From the NCBI GenBank assembly GCA_007258455.2, contig VDFB02000003.1:46379889-46443888 (forward strand): a DNA stretch of 64,000 bases, written 5' to 3'. The notes beneath the pieces are model-generated. The model was given only the letters and a program-made list of their open reading frames with translations, was not told the DNA's origin and searched no databases. This DNA is from Sequoia sempervirens. Lineage: Eukaryota; Streptophyta; Pinopsida; Cupressales; Cupressaceae. Below are positions 10,800 through 23,719 of this stretch, one piece after another. The translations under genes were made by a program, and so were the position numbers. Each line of letters begins with the position of its first letter. Within the stretch, counting starts at the first letter, position 1.

Positions 10800-11736
10800 T
10801 TTCTGGTTAGTATAGGAACACGTACCTCATTGCTAAATCATCCGTATTGCACAAAAAAAAATTCCTTTCTAATCATTAACCTGCTGTCAGCTGCAAACAT
10901 CTTGAACAATTGGGTAAGTCGCCTCGTATAAACAACAAATCACAACGAACCGACTGAGGGCATTCCATAGCATTTTTGAAACCTTGGAGTTGAACATATG
11001 AATTTTCTGGCAATCTTAGCGTATGGAATTCTTTGATCAAGAAAGAATGGAATAGCCTTCAGATACTTTGTTTTGCTGATTGGTGCGGTCAGAAAAATCA
11101 CATCAACATATAGTAGAGTAGTTTGGATGTACTGGGTGTGTACATTCTTCAAGTGAAATTTGTCACAAAGGAGATTGTTGGATTTTAGGGTGTTTATGGA
11201 ATACTCTATAGTGTTTTCAAGTGACATTTTTTTTTTGTGAGTTATGGATAAATCAAATGAAGCATGTACTTAAAATTTAAATGGTTATACACGGGTATCA
11301 ACTGACCTTGGTGTTTACACTACTTGCGAAGGTGCTTCATTGTCTGTGGAAGCATGGTGTGGCATGTGATGATGGATTTAGGTCCTAGCTAAGGAATTTT
11401 GTGGTCCACCTTCACTCCTTTCCACCACCGGAATGTTTTGGTGCTGACCTAATTTGAATTTGCACATTCAAGGTGCATAGTCGACCCTGGAGAAGGTTTC
11501 AAGGTTGAAGGCAATATAAGTATGAGTTGAGTTGTTGAGGGATGATAAGATAGATGTGATATGTGAATTGAAAAATTATATATTGTGAAACTGAGAAGTG
11601 CAGTGCGAGCTTTCATGTGTTAGATTACTGGATGCAATGAGTAGAAGGTATCTACAATTCTTCAATCAAGTTGTGAAAGAATTGGCGTCATTGTGGTGGA
11701 TTCTCTATTGCATTAAGATGATTTTCTCTTGTAACA
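10800..11736. other. Unassigned segment between giant LTR and resumed Copia-1 LTR
   Basis: It presumably is the middle of the Copia-1 5' LTR, which has no partner because the 3' LTR is deleted there, perhaps with extra inserted sequence. A 95-codon minus-strand open frame (10,940-11,227) has no family signature that I recognise, although its composition is protein-like (YVDVIFLTAPISKTKYLKAI). No other gene or RNA was seen. Confidence 0.4.
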
Positions 11737-12076
11737 TTCCTTCTCTATCTTCTTTCATATTATGGCAATGAGCCTTTCTTTTTCTCGAAAGTGTGCCCTT
11801 TGACAATGATCCCTTGCAATCGGTATTGATACTACTTACATTGTGAGCTTATCCTCACAGTGGTTTTTTCCTTCTTGGGTTATCCACGCAAATTTTGTAT
11901 TCTCTTGTGTATGGTGTTAAGTTGTTTGACTTTCAGTTATTTTCTTTTCATGCTAGTTCATCATAAAAAATTAAGGGATAATTGAATAAATGTATATCTT
12001 AATGTTAATGAGGGTTTTAAAAGTTTTAATGTACAACCAATTCACCCCACTTCTCAGTTGTCTTTTGCATTCAAAA
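11737..12076 (+). repeat. Copia-1 5' LTR, right segment
   Basis: Homology with the 3' LTR resumes at TGTAACATTCCTTCTCTATC and continues through GTGGTTTTTTCCTTCTTGGG...CCACGC, a conserved late-LTR block in all four copia elements here, to TTCAAAA at 12,076. The terminal CA has mutated to AA; the 3' LTR ends TTCAACA. Confidence 0.88.
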
Positions 12077-12078
12077 AT

Positions 12079-12090
12079 TGGTATCAAAGC
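12079..12090 (+). promoter_or_regulatory. Copia-1 primer binding site
   Basis: TGGTATCAAAGC directly follows the 5' LTR. It is one base from the standard copia site TGGTATCAGAGC, complementary to the 3' end of initiator tRNA-Met. Confidence 0.88.
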
Positions 12091-12134
12091 AAGACTCCTT
12101 GGAAGAAAGCTTAACCACTTAAGGTAGATCTGGG

Positions 12135-15100
12135 ATGGCACACAAGAAGAAGATCCTTATGTTTGATGGAACAAACTATGCATTTTGGAAAAGAAGGATG
12201 GAAGGATTTTTGGATTATCTGGGATATTATGTGTGGAAGTCAGTTTAGAATGGATATACTATTCCTACAAATGGTTCATGCATCGAAGTTGAACTCAAGG
12301 CCCATGAAAGCAATAGTAAAGCAAGGTATGCTCTTTTAAGTAGTCTTACAAATTATGAATTGGTGAAAGTTAAGATTTTGAAAACTACTAAAGAAATTTG
12401 GGAAATGTTGGAAAGTATTTATATATGAAGGCGATGATATGGTCAAACAAGCTAAGATGCAGAATTTAAATATCATAATTGAGAAATTGTGGATGTATGA
12501 AGATGAAACCATTACAAGCTATATGTAGAGGGTAGATGAAGTGGTTAGCTGCATCAGAGATCTTGGAGGAAAATTCAAAGAACCAAAAATAGTAAAGAAA
12601 ATTCTTAGAACCTTTCTTAAGGCTTACAGTCATAAATTTTTTACTATTGAGGAATCTCATAATTTAGATCATTACGCTAGAGATCAATTGCATGGTTCTC
12701 TAACTGCATTTGAAATGAGAGAATTTGGTCCAAATAATGGTGCAAAAGTTGAGACTGCTTTTAAGGCTACAAAATCTGAGAAGATTGAAGAATCAGATTA
12801 GGAGGACCTTGATGATGTCAAAGCTAACCTTGTGAGAAGGATGAAAAACAGTACTAGTAAGTACAAAGGTAAGTTTCCTTTCAAATGTTTTAGTTGTGGA
12901 AAGATAGGTCACTATGCTTCAAGATCTCTAAACAAAGTTGTGAATGACAAAAACAAGGAAAACAGAGGTAAAATGATTAAGAAAATCTATTATGTTAGGT
13001 AAGATGCAAGTATTTTTTATGATGAATATAATTATGGAGATGATGGTGATGAATGATTTTTCATGGCTTTAATGGATGAATCTATTTCTACTAACTCTAA
13101 AAGATGTGTGAAGGAATGCCCTCGAGAGAAAAAGAAAAAGATTGAAGATACTTTGGTATCTGCCTTTCATGCTAGACAAGATAAGAACTATTTGATCATT
13201 GAAAGTGATGCTCTAACCACATGACCATAGAGAAGAGTAAGTTTGTTGAACTTGAAAAGTTTTATGAGGGACTTGTTAGATTTGGTGATGTTTTAGGTGC
13301 TAAGATATGTGGAATAGGTTCAATTAGTTTTGATGGAAAGCATAATATCAATGATGTTTACTATATTAAGGGTTTAAGGCATAACCTCTTGAGTTTTGGA
13401 CAAATGTGTAGCAAAGGATACAATCTTATGTTTCAGGATGATGGATGCGAGATCAAAAAAGGATATAGAACTGTAATTGCTATTGGAAGGACACATGGAA
13501 ATGTTTATCAGCTCAAAGGTGTTGATGGTCATTACTTTATGAATCAGATTAATGAAAGTTGGCTATGATACAAGAGGATGTGTCACATTAATTTTGATAA
13601 TCTAGTAAGAATTAGTTCAGTTCAAGCAGTGAGAGATCTGCCAAAGATTACAAAACCTATCAATGTTGTCTGCAAGGATTGTCAGATTGCAAATCAAACA
13701 AGAAGTTTCAAGGAAAAGAATAATCTTCTACCAGATTATTGGAGTTGGTGCATATAGATCTTTATGGTCCTACAAGAGTAATAATTCTTCAAGGTGACAA
13801 GTATTTTATGTTTTTGATTGATGATTATTCTATAATGACATGGGCTACTTTTCTTAAATAAAAATCTAAAGACCTAAATAATTTAAAGCATTTAAAGTTA
13901 TGGTTTAAAATGAAATGAATATGAATATCAAGTGTTTGAGGTCTGACAGAGGTGGAGAGTTCACCTCCAATGAATTTAACATGTTTTGTGAGAATCATGG
14001 CATAAAGAGGCATTTGTTTTCCCCTAGAACTCCTCAACAAAATGGAGTGGTTGAAAGAAAAAATAGGATTGTTCAAGAAGCTACAAGGACTATGATGAAA
14101 GAAGCTAATCTATTAGAAGTCTACTGGAGAGAAGCAATTCATACTGGTGTTTAAATACTTAATATAGTTCAAGCAAAAGAAAATAGCACAAAGACTCCCT
14201 ATGAGTTGTGGTATGGAAGGATCCTACTGTCAAGTACTTCAGAGTGTTTGGAAGAAAGTGTTATATTAGAAGAGATGAAGAAAACTTGGGAAAATTTGAT
14301 GCAAGTTCTAATGAAGTAACCTTCCTTGGATATTCTACTAAAAGTAAAGCCTACTGGGGCTACAAAAAAAGATTAAGAAATATTGTTGAGAGTGCAAGTG
14401 TCAAGGTTGATGAAGATTTTTAGAACTCAATGGTGATAAATGGATATGAATGAGATGAGTCTATTTGTAGAGAAAGAAAATGATAACGAAAAGGAAGTGT
14501 AGATTCAAGAGGAAGAAGCTCCAAAAAATCCAAAAAGGACTCCTAGAACCCCTAAGTATGTGCAGAGGAATCATTTTGAAGAATAGATCATTGTAGACAA
14601 AAGAAAAGGTGTATTGACAAAAAGGAAAGTTGCTAAAGAGGAGGTAAATTTGTGTTTACTTTCTAAAGTTGAACCTAAAATAGTGATTGAGGCATGCAAA
14701 GATGAACATTGGATAAAAGCTATGGAAGAACTACTAGAGATTGAGAAAAATCAGACTTGGGAACTTGTCCCAAGACCTACAAACAAAAAAATAATTGGAA
14801 CTAAATGGGTGTTTAGGAAAAGAAAAAAAGAGAATGGAGAAGTGGTATGAAATAAGGTAAGAATTGTATGTAAGGGCTACTCACAAGTTGAAGGAATAGA
14901 TTTTGAGGAGAGATTTACTCCGGTGGCAAGAATGGAAGCTATCAGGATGTTTCTATATTTTGTAGCACATAAGGACTTTAAATTTTATCAAATGGATGTG
15001 AAGTTTGCTTTCTTGAATGAAGAATTGGAAGAAGAGGTATACATGGAACAACTAGAAGGATTTCAATTAGTAGATAAACTAGATATGGTCTGCAAGTTAA

Positions 15101-16199
15101 AGAAAACATTATATGGATTGAAGCAAGCTGCTAGAGCTTGGTATGCAAGGTTGGAAAAATATTTGATACAAAAAGGATTCAATAAAGGTACCGAAAATAG
15201 TAATCTTTACTTCAAAGATGAAAAATATCAAATCTTGATTGTGGTTGTATATGTTCATGACTGATTTTTGGAGGCAATGAAGCTATGTGTAAGAAGTTTG
15301 CAGAAGAGATATAGAATGAGTTTGAGATGTCTATGTTTGGGGAGATGAATTTCTTCCTTGGGATACAAGTCAATCAAATAGACTAAGGTATATTCATTTC
15401 ACAATCAAAGTATGCCAAAGAAATGTTGAAGAAGTTTGGAATGGAAGACTCCAAACTGGTATGAACTCCCATGGTTATTGGTTTCAAACTGAGCAAGAAT
15501 GATGAATATTCTAAGGTCGATCATAGCAAGTATAGATCAATGATTGGTGGACTACTATATCCAACTACTACTAGACCAAATATCATGCATGCAATTTGTA
15601 TTGTGGCTAGATTTCAAGAAGATCCTAGAGAGTCACATGTTGCAGTAGTGAAGAGGATATTCAGATACTTGAAGGCCACTCCAGATTATGGCTTATGGTA
15701 TCCAAAGGATATTAATTTCACTTTGAGTGCTTGCATAGATGCAAATTGGGCTGGTTGTGTTGATGATAGGAAAAGTACAAGTGGTGGTGCATTCTTTCTT
15801 GGATGTAGATTGGTATCATGGCTAAGTAAGAAAGAAGATTCAATATCTTTATCTACTATAGAGGTTTACATTGCAACAACATATTGATGAACACAAGTGT
15901 TGCGAATGAGAAAAAAATTGAAGGATATTAGAGTAGTGTATGATGAACCAATTTCAATCTTTTGTGACAATACAAGTGCAATCAATATTTCAAAGAATCT
16001 GGTGATGCATTCAAGGAAAAAACATATTTTAATTTGGTATCACTTTCTCATAGAGAAGGTTTTGGAGAATGAAGTGAAGCTTGAATATGTGCCTACAAAG
16101 GATCAGATTGCTAATATATTCACTAAGTATTTTCCTAAGGATACTTTTGAGTATCTTCAAGGTAAGTTGGAGGTTATTGCCCCTCCTTCTTTCAACTAG
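12135..16199 (+). pseudogene. Copia-1 gag-pol polyprotein, degenerate
   Basis: Gag starts at the ATG at 12,135 (FDGTNYAFWKRRMEG). A zinc knuckle near 12,886 (CFSCGKIGHYAS) has lost its last Cys. The protease active site near 13,200 is ruined (ESDA instead of DSGC). The GAG-pre-integrase domain covers 13,221-13,760. The integrase core follows (LRSDRGGEFTSNEFN at about 13,930; TPQQNGVVERKNR at about 14,030). RT runs from about 14,740 ([46 protein letters not shown]). RNase H spans about 15,500-16,190 and ends in PTKDQIANIFTK. Several stops replace expected Gln codons, for example SYM*RV at about 12,525 for SFMQRV in related elements. There are frameshifts near 12,425 and 13,700. Confidence 0.9.
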
Positions 16200-16266
16200 A
16201 TGCATTAGTCTAGTGGATTTCAAGATTCATTCTTTGGTCTGGACTAATGTTGGAGGCTGCCTCTCA

Positions 16267-16522
16267 GGGGGAGTAGGTAGTGACATTGCTAATTTGGTAC
16301 AGTTTGGTGTGTGCTCCTAAGGGGGAGTATACAAAGCAATAAAGGAAAGAAGTTACAAAATAGTAGTAAGCAGGTTGATTAATGTCAAAGGGAGAGAGAG
16401 TCATGCAAAGAAGACAAGCTACAAAGGGGGAGAAGTAATGTGAAGAGTTGTAGTGTGTTCAGAGCCATTGTGTCTTTGATGTTTTTTCACATCATGTGTT
16501 GCCATCAATGAAAAAGGGGGAG
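16267..16522 (+). promoter_or_regulatory. Copia-1 multiple polypurine tracts
   Basis: GGGGGAG occurs at 16,267, 16,321, 16,426 and 16,516, between the pol stop and the 3' LTR. Only the last one (AAAAAGGGGGAG) abuts the LTR and would prime plus-strand synthesis. Repeated tracts of this type are a reported hallmark of Sirevirus-type copia elements. Confidence 0.75.
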
Positions 16523-16524
16523 AT

Positions 16525-17218
16525 TGTTACAAGTATGATTAGTTGGTGTTTTCATTGATGTCAACAAGCCTATGTTGTCATTGATGTCTATTATTGGATA
16601 ATATTGTTGCAAGAATGTGACTAGTTGATGCTTTGATTAGTTGCATTATGTTGTCATTAATAAAACAACTAGTGTCAACCTCTGGTGTTACTATGGTAAC
16701 CTTTTGTGATCTATGGTTGAGTTGCTATTGGTTTGATTGTGTCGAGGAAGTGGTAAAGATGACGAGGATGTGCCTCTGGTACTTGGTTTCCACATGCTTT
16801 TGAGAAAATTTGATAAAAAGAGGAAATAAGGTCTTGTAGTGGTGTTTTGTGTTGCAGAGTTGTGTTTTATCTGTGTAACATTCCTTCTCTATCTTCTTTT
16901 CTATTTTGGTAGTGAGCATTTCTTTTTCTAGGTAGTGTGCCCTCTGGTAGTGATCTCTTATAATCGGTATTGATATTACTTATATTGTGAGATAATCCTA
17001 ACCGTGGTTTTTCCCTTCTTGGACTTTCCACATAAATGTAGTGTTCTATTGTGTATGGTGTTAATTTTTTTTAGTTTAAGTTATTTTATTTTCATGCTAA
17101 TTCATCATAGTAGATTAAGGGATAATTGAATGAATGTGGATCTAAATGTTAATGAGGGTTTTTGAAGTTTTAATGTACAATTGATTCAACCCCTCTCAGT
17201 TGTCTTATGTATTCAACA
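16525..17218 (+). repeat. Copia-1 3' LTR, internally deleted
   Basis: It is 694 bp, starts TGTTACAAG and ends TTCAACA. It matches 2,081 to about 2,430, then jumps directly to the equivalent of 11,737-12,076. The missing middle, by comparison with the 5' copy, is at least about 1.2 kb. Confidence 0.9.
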
Positions 17219-17223
17219 ATATT

Positions 17224-17667
17224 TAATAGAAAATATGATGTGAAATTATGTTAAATCTATATAAATTCATTCCATTACTATTGCATAACATTCTAATTCA
17301 ATTTGGAGTATTTTGGTGAACAATTTTTCCTACCCGATTTACTCATTTCTAAGTTTTTGGTAGAAATAAAAATCTCATATTTAAAGCTGATTTTTCATGA
17401 GGGATATTACAAGCAGGAGGTTCCACCATAGATTCTGAGGGAATTAGAGCCAAAAAAAAATCAAGAGACACATCATCATTTTGGGAGGATTCATCTAAAA
17501 AATAATCAGGAGCATGGATAGTCAAGTGGTCATCAATAGCATCCTTCCACCACATAGCAGAGACATTGCAATGCGAGAGAGGAAAATCTATAGGTAGGTG
17601 ATTGATGCAGGAGAATCCTAGGTGAATGTGTAATCTTGCATCAACCAAAAAGATGGTGTTTTAGTTT
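17224..17667. other. Flank between Copia-1 and Copia-2
   Basis: This is the continuation of the locus that Copia-1 entered. A 99-codon minus-strand open frame (17,349-17,648) has no recognisable domain and no start context worth noting. Nothing else was seen. Confidence 0.5.
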
Positions 17668-18971
17668 TGTTGGAGTTGTCTCAAGTTGTTTCAATTTTGG
17701 TTGATGTTCTTTGTTGTCAGGCAAACACTAATGTGACTATGGAAATGGAAAAGACATTCAATGAGAAAATAACAATTATTGGCATTGATGTCAACACTAT
17801 TGGAATTAATGTCTTTAAGGATTTATATGTCAAGGATATTGAGAAAATTGTAATAAAATAAGTTGTAGGTTGTCGGTGGTGCAGTGAAGTTCAGCATGGT
17901 GGCTAGCTCAGTATAAAGGGTTTGTTGACAAGTGTATCTAGTTTATCCACATGAAGTTTTAGAGGTTCGCATGAAGATTTGATTGAGTTATGAGTATCTG
18001 TATTCTGACAGTTGTTCTGCTGCTTTAGTTGGTGTTCCTGAAAGAAGATGATGTGATTCTAGTAATTTTATTTGTTATAGATGCTTCTGTGGTGATTCAT
18101 GATGCTTGTGGATGTTTCTAGATCGTGCTCTATCTATGTTGTTGGTCCGCATTGATCATTGTGTTCGCGATTGGTGATTTTCTTTTGTGAGTTCATGTTT
18201 TTCATGATCATGGACGACATGGTGATTGTAGCGTGTTGTAGATCTTCAGGGCATAATTGTTTAAGGTGTTTCATGTTCGAGACATGTTGTTTTGGGTCCT
18301 TACTATGTTTTGGCTAACATTGTTTGGTGCACATTGAAAATTGTTTATTGATTTGGGCCAACAATTTGTACACATTTTATATTTTGTTGGGCCGACATGT
18401 AGTTGATGTTATCCTTAGTTGCGGATATATATGATCGATTGTTTATACCATTTTGAAGTAGTGGTGTGTGATGTATGTTGAGTGATGTGTGTGAATAATG
18501 TTCTAATCTTTTGAAGGAAGAAGTAAAGTGTGAAGAAGAGTGAGCAGAAGAAAGTGTTTATGTGCTTAATCAGAACTGTAATCAGGCATTAGAAGATGCT
18601 ATTTTCTCAGTTCAAAATCTTTTGGATGTAATCCGAATGTGACTGTAAGACAATGACTCTTCCTTTGGGCAGTAATCCTTTTGTATTTGAGCAGTGAGCT
18701 CTAGGCAGTGTGCCTGAATGCATGTGCATTCCCCATTTATTATTCTTTTATACTTTTAACAAATTATAATCTTGTGGATTAACCTCCACCATGGTTTTTC
18801 CCCTAATAGGGTTTCCACATAAAAAATCTTGGTGTTATGTGTTTTTTTGATGTGGTGATTGTTTATGCTTTCATGTTTATATATCAAATCTAAGAATAAG
18901 TTTAATTTGTATAATTTTTATGACAACTGATTCACCCCCCCTCTTAGTTGTTTGCTCTTATGTTGCCAACA
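17668..18971 (+). repeat. Copia-2 5' LTR
   Basis: It ends GCCAACA at 18,971. Bases from about 17,775 align with 27,570-28,726. It carries the conserved CACCATGGTTTTTCCCC...GGGTTTCCACATAA block near 18,785-18,825 and a C-run (ATTCACCCCCCCTC) before the end. The first about 100 bases differ from the 3' copy, so the left boundary is uncertain. Confidence 0.75.
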
Positions 18972-18973
18972 AT

Positions 18974-18985
18974 TGGTATCAGAGC
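18974..18985 (+). promoter_or_regulatory. Copia-2 primer binding site
   Basis: TGGTATCAGAGC, the exact copia site complementary to initiator tRNA-Met, two bases after the LTR end. Confidence 0.93.
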
Positions 18986-21900
18986 AGGTTCCTCAGAAGA
19001 ATTTTAATAGCTTGAGGTGATACGGGATGGCGACATATAAGAAGGATAGTCCGAGATTTGATGGAACTAATTATTCTATGTGGAAGACTCGAATGGAGTG
19101 TCATTTGAGATGCATTGGTGAACCTTACTGGACAATTACAAAGAATAGGTATATCATCCCACAAAATGGTCCTTCTACTGCAGGTGAGATTAAGGAAGCT
19201 GAGTACAATATCAGGGCTAAGGAAGCATTGTTGAATGCTTTGACTTATTCTGAGATGACAAATGTAATGGAGCTGAAGATTGCTTATGAGATCTGGAAAA
19301 AGTTGGAAACTTTGTATGAAGGTGATACCCATGTGAAGATTTCTAAGCTACAAAGCCTGAAAGGGAAATATGAAATGTTGAGAATGTGTGAAGATGAGAG
19401 CATCACTTCTTTTATGCAGAGAGTGAATGAACTTGTGTGTAGTATCAGATGTGCTAGTGGAACATTGGAAGAATCAAAGATTGTTGCTAAAGTGCTCAGA
19501 TCCTTGCTTGCTGCATACAAACACAAAGCTACTACTATTGAGGAGATCTGGACTATGACAAATGTAACCAAAGACATGTTGATTGGTAAGCTTACTACTT
19601 TTAAGTTAAGTGACTTTGGTGAATCTCTTCCTAAGACATATTTTGCATTCAAAGCTACTATCTCTGGAAAAGATAAGTAGAGATATGATCTAGGATAAAG
19701 TTCTTCTATAAAAATGTCCAAGTATGAGCAATAAATGAGAGAGATTAAAGAAGAAGAGAGAAAACTAGATGAGCTTGAAGCACTTATTGTCAAGAGGGTA
19801 GCTAGAGGAGAAGGTAAGTATAAAGGGAAATTTCCTCTTAAATGTTTTTCTTGTAATAAGATAGGTTGTTTTTCCTCAAGGTGTCCGGAAAGAGTTCCTA
19901 AGCCAAGACCTAACAGGCCTAGATTCCAAAGAAAGTGTTATTATGCTACTGATGAAGGTGTGACAAATGATGAATCTAATAAAGGGAATTTAAGTGAGGT
20001 TGAATGGGTGTTTATTGCTATCAAGGAAAATGATCCAGTACCTACTGAATCTGCTAGTTGCACAAATGTGGAGAGAGCTCTAGCTGCCAGAGTTGAAGAA
20101 AAAGATGAATGGGTGATTGATAGTGGATGCTCTCATCACATGATAGGTGATAAAAGTAAATTTGTGAGCTTGGAAAAGTATGATGGTGGTGTTGTAAGAT
20201 TTGGTCATGACAAAGCTGGTGTAATCCGTGGTAGAGGATCCATTTATCTTGATGGTAAGCATAATACTGATGATGTTCTATATATGGAAGGTCTGAAGCA
20301 TAATCTCTTAAGTGCTGGACAAATGGTTGACAAGGGATACAATCTTCAATTCAAGGATGGAAAGTGTAGAATATTGGGGAGTTTTGGAAATGTGATTGCA
20401 TCTGGTACAAAAAAAAGGTAATATCTTTCACCTAAATGCTATTGGTAAAAGTTGTCTGATTGCTCAAGTTGATGAAAGTTGGTTGTGGCATAGGATAATG
20501 TGTCATGTAAAATTTGATAATATTATCAAGATAAGTTCTACTCAGGCAGTGAGAGATCTTCCTAAGTTGATAAAACCTACTAATACTATATGCAAGGAAT
20601 GTCAGTTAGAGAAGAAAACTAGAGTTTCATTCTGGAGCAAACAACATTGTTCAAATGAAGTGTTGGAGCTTGTGCATACTGACTTGTGTGGTCCTTCTAT
20701 ATTTAGAAGTTTACAAGGAGACAAGTATTTCATGTTACTTATTGATGATTATTCTAGATTGATGTGGGTTACTTTTTTAAGCGAAAAATCAGAAGCTCTA
20801 GAGAAATTCAAGTTCTTTAAGGCTATGGTTGAGACAGAGTCAGGTCTGAAGATTAAATGTCTAAGATCAAATAGAGGTGGTGAATTCACTTCCAGTGAGT
20901 TTAATTCTTTTTGTGAAGAACATGGGATAAAGAGACAATTATCTACCCCGTGAACCCCTCAGAAGAATGGAGTTGTGGAAAGGAAGAATAGGACAATTCA
21001 AGAAGCTACTAGGACCATGATGCTGGAAGGAAATGTTCCACATATCTATTGGAGAGAAGCTGTGAGTACTGTCGTTTACACTCTCAACCGGGTACATGTC
21101 AAAGGTGATACTGGTAAGACTCCTTATGAGCTATGGTATGGTCATAAGCCTACTATTAGATACTTCAAAATATTTGGGAGTAAATGCTATATCAAAAGAG
21201 ATGAATATACATGAAAGTTTGATGCTAGAAGTGATGAAGGAATCTTTCTTGGTTATTGTACTAAAAGTAAAGCCTATTGGTGCTACAATAAGAGATTGAG
21301 GAAAGTAATTGAAGGTTGATGAAGACACAGTTAGACCATCCAAAACCTGTGGATATGATTCAAATGATTAGAATGATAGTTCAGATAAAGGAAAGAAAGT
21401 TCAAACTCCAAATCAAGTTCAGATCATTCTGGTGAATCAAGAAAATCAAAAGGAAGGAACTAGTGAAAGTGTAGAAGTGAGATCACAAGAGCCTGAAGTT
21501 CAAGAACACCCTAAGACTCCAAGGTATGTAAGACTAAATCATTTAGAAGATTAGATTATTGGTGATAAGAACAAAGGTGTTTGAACTAGGAGAAGAATTA
21601 CAGAAGAATACTATTTGATCTCAAAGAATGAGCCTAATAGTGTCAATGAAGCATGCAAAGATGAACATTGGGTGGAAGCAATGAAAGAAGAACTACTACA
21701 AATCGAGAATAATGATACATGGATTATTGTTCCTAGACCTATGGACAAAAAATTAATTGGAACTAAATGGGTCTTTCAGAACAAACTGAATGAGCAAGGT
21801 GAAGTTGTTAGAAACAAAGGAAGACTTGTGTGTAGAGGATATTCTCAGATGGAAGGAATTGACTTTGAAGAAACTTTTTCTGCTATTGCTAGGATTGAAG

Positions 21901-22754
21901 TTGTGAGACTATTTCTTGCTTATGATACTTACCAAAACTTCAAAGCTTATCAAATGGATGTCAAGTCAACATTTCTAAATGGTGAACTGGAAGAAGTGTA
22001 TATTGAGCAACCTGATGGATTTCAATTGACTGATCAGGGAGATATGGTTTGCCGGTTGAAGAAAGCATTGTATGGACTTAAGCAAGCCCCAAGAGAATGG
22101 TATGCCAGATTGGACAAGTATTTGTTGAAACTTGGATTTAATAAAGGTAGTGCTGATAGTAATTTGTATTTCAAGATTGATCATGATAAAGATTTGATTG
22201 TTGAATTCTTTGTTGATGATATCATTTTTCGAGGAGATGATAGTTTTTGCATGAAGTTTGCTGATGAGATGCAAAGTGAGTTTGAGATGTCTATGATTGG
22301 AGAAATGAAATTATTTTTGGGATTGCAAATTACTCAGCTAGATAGAGGGATCTTTATATCTTAGTCCAAGTATGTGAAAGAATTGCTAAAGAAGTTTGGT
22401 ATGGAAGATTCAAAGCTAGTTGGTACACCTATGGTGACCAGATGTAAGTTAACACAAGATGATGATTCTCTTAAAACAAATAAGACTAGCTACAGATCCA
22501 TGATTGGTGGATTGCTCTATTTGACTCAAACTAGACCTGATATCATGAATGTTGAATGCATTGTTGCAAGATTTCAAGATGATCCTAAGGAATCTCATGT
22601 GACAAATGTGAAGAGTATTTTTAGGTACTTGAAGGGGATAGTTGATTTTGGCCTATGGTATCCTAGAGAAGATGACCTTACTTTGAGTGCTTTTATTGAT
22701 GTTGATTGGGCAAGCGATGTGAATGACAAAAAGAGTACTAGTGGTGGTGCATTT

Positions 22755-23165
22755 TGTTGGTGTAATTAATTAATTAATTATTACACTAACATAAGTTTAC
22801 TTAGGTCTTGCATTTAATCATTTAGTCCTACGTTGCAAACATTTAATAAATGGGATAATATTCCCTTTCCTAGTTTGTGGGATAAGATTCCTTCTAGAAC
22901 TTATCTCCTCATTTAATGATCATCACCATTAGGGTTCACATGTTGTAGCATGTTGTTAGATCATGACACATGGCAACATCTCATGCATATTAGGGTTTAG
23001 CTCTTGCCTATTTAATCAGGCATCTTGTTCATTTGTAATATATCATATCAATAGAATCTTCAATCAGCATTCCATTGTTGCGACACTTCTTTTGTGGTTG
23101 ATTATCTTTCATGGCTAAAGTCCTTTATTGAAGCTTCAGGGGCTGTGCAATCCATCATCTTAACA
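22755..23165 (+). repeat. gagCopia 5' LTR
   Basis: 411 bp, TG...CA ends, with a TTAATTAATTAATTAAT-like tract after the start and a possible TATA element CTATTTAAT near 23,007. It differs from the 3' copy by C/G, C/A and G/A at three sites. Confidence 0.95.
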
Positions 23166-23177
23166 TGGTATCAGAGC
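23166..23177 (+). promoter_or_regulatory. gagCopia primer binding site
   Basis: TGGTATCAGAGC abuts the 5' LTR with no spacer; it is complementary to initiator tRNA-Met. Confidence 0.95.
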
Positions 23178-23719
23178 TAGTCCATTGAAACATCAACCCT
23201 AGATCCAGGAAGTTTGGAGTGCAAGATTCAAGCAGGCTTAGGGTTTTATGTTGCAGGCTAGTTGGTTCTACTCGGGAGCCAAGCTGTTTTCTGGTGTAGA
23301 CCAGGCCCTCTCCGACCTCTCCATTGCGTCCAGAAGGCCTCAAAACCTACAGATCGCTTGTTCATTTGCCAAAATCGGAGTAGATTCAACCGGGAGCCTG
23401 TAAGGTACATTTTAGGGTTTGCATTTTTTGTACTATCCGTACAGTTTTGCAGGAAAAAATCATCCCTGTAAGTCCTCCATCAAGGAAATTTTTTTTTTAG
23501 AAAAATCAAAAAAATATTTGGCAATTTTTTGGGCAAAATTTTCTATAGTTCCTGCATAAATTTCACTCTGTAGGGCGACTGGCAATTTAAAATATCCGTC
23601 GGCTAAAATATTTTTGTGCGCAGACTATAGTCTTTTTTCCGTCGGCAGGGTTTATTATCGGCATTTTTTATTAAATTTGAATTGCAAAATTTTTGCAATA
23701 TTCAAATTTTTCTGTCGGT

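Larger units (their letters stand above)
2081..17218 (+). mobile_element. Copia-1, Ty1/copia LTR retrotransposon, interrupted
   Basis: The element starts TGTTGCAAG at 2,081 and ends CAACA at 17,218, flanked by a perfect 5-bp duplication ATATT (2,076-2,080 and 17,219-17,223). Its order is 5' LTR, tRNA-iMet-type primer site, gag-protease-integrase-RT-RNase H, several GGGGGAG tracts, 3' LTR. The 5' LTR is split by the giant LTR block at 2,734. The 3' LTR has lost its middle, so the two LTRs differ greatly in length. The coding region is broken by stops and frameshifts, so the element cannot move by itself. It resembles the Sirevirus/Tork side of copia, but no lineage is assigned. Confidence 0.93.

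Noticed and set aside
10940..11227. 95-codon minus-strand open frame
   Set aside because: Protein-like composition but no motif I can name, and it sits in a damaged LTR area. Left as unassigned rather than called a gene.
17349..17648. 99-codon minus-strand open frame in the Copia-1/Copia-2 gap
   Set aside because: No domain, homologue or promoter signal; plausible chance frame.
19284..19793. 169-codon minus-strand open frame opposite Copia-2 gag
   Set aside because: It lies wholly antisense to clear copia gag coding sequence, has Ser/Leu-rich low-complexity character and no domain; it is a shadow frame.
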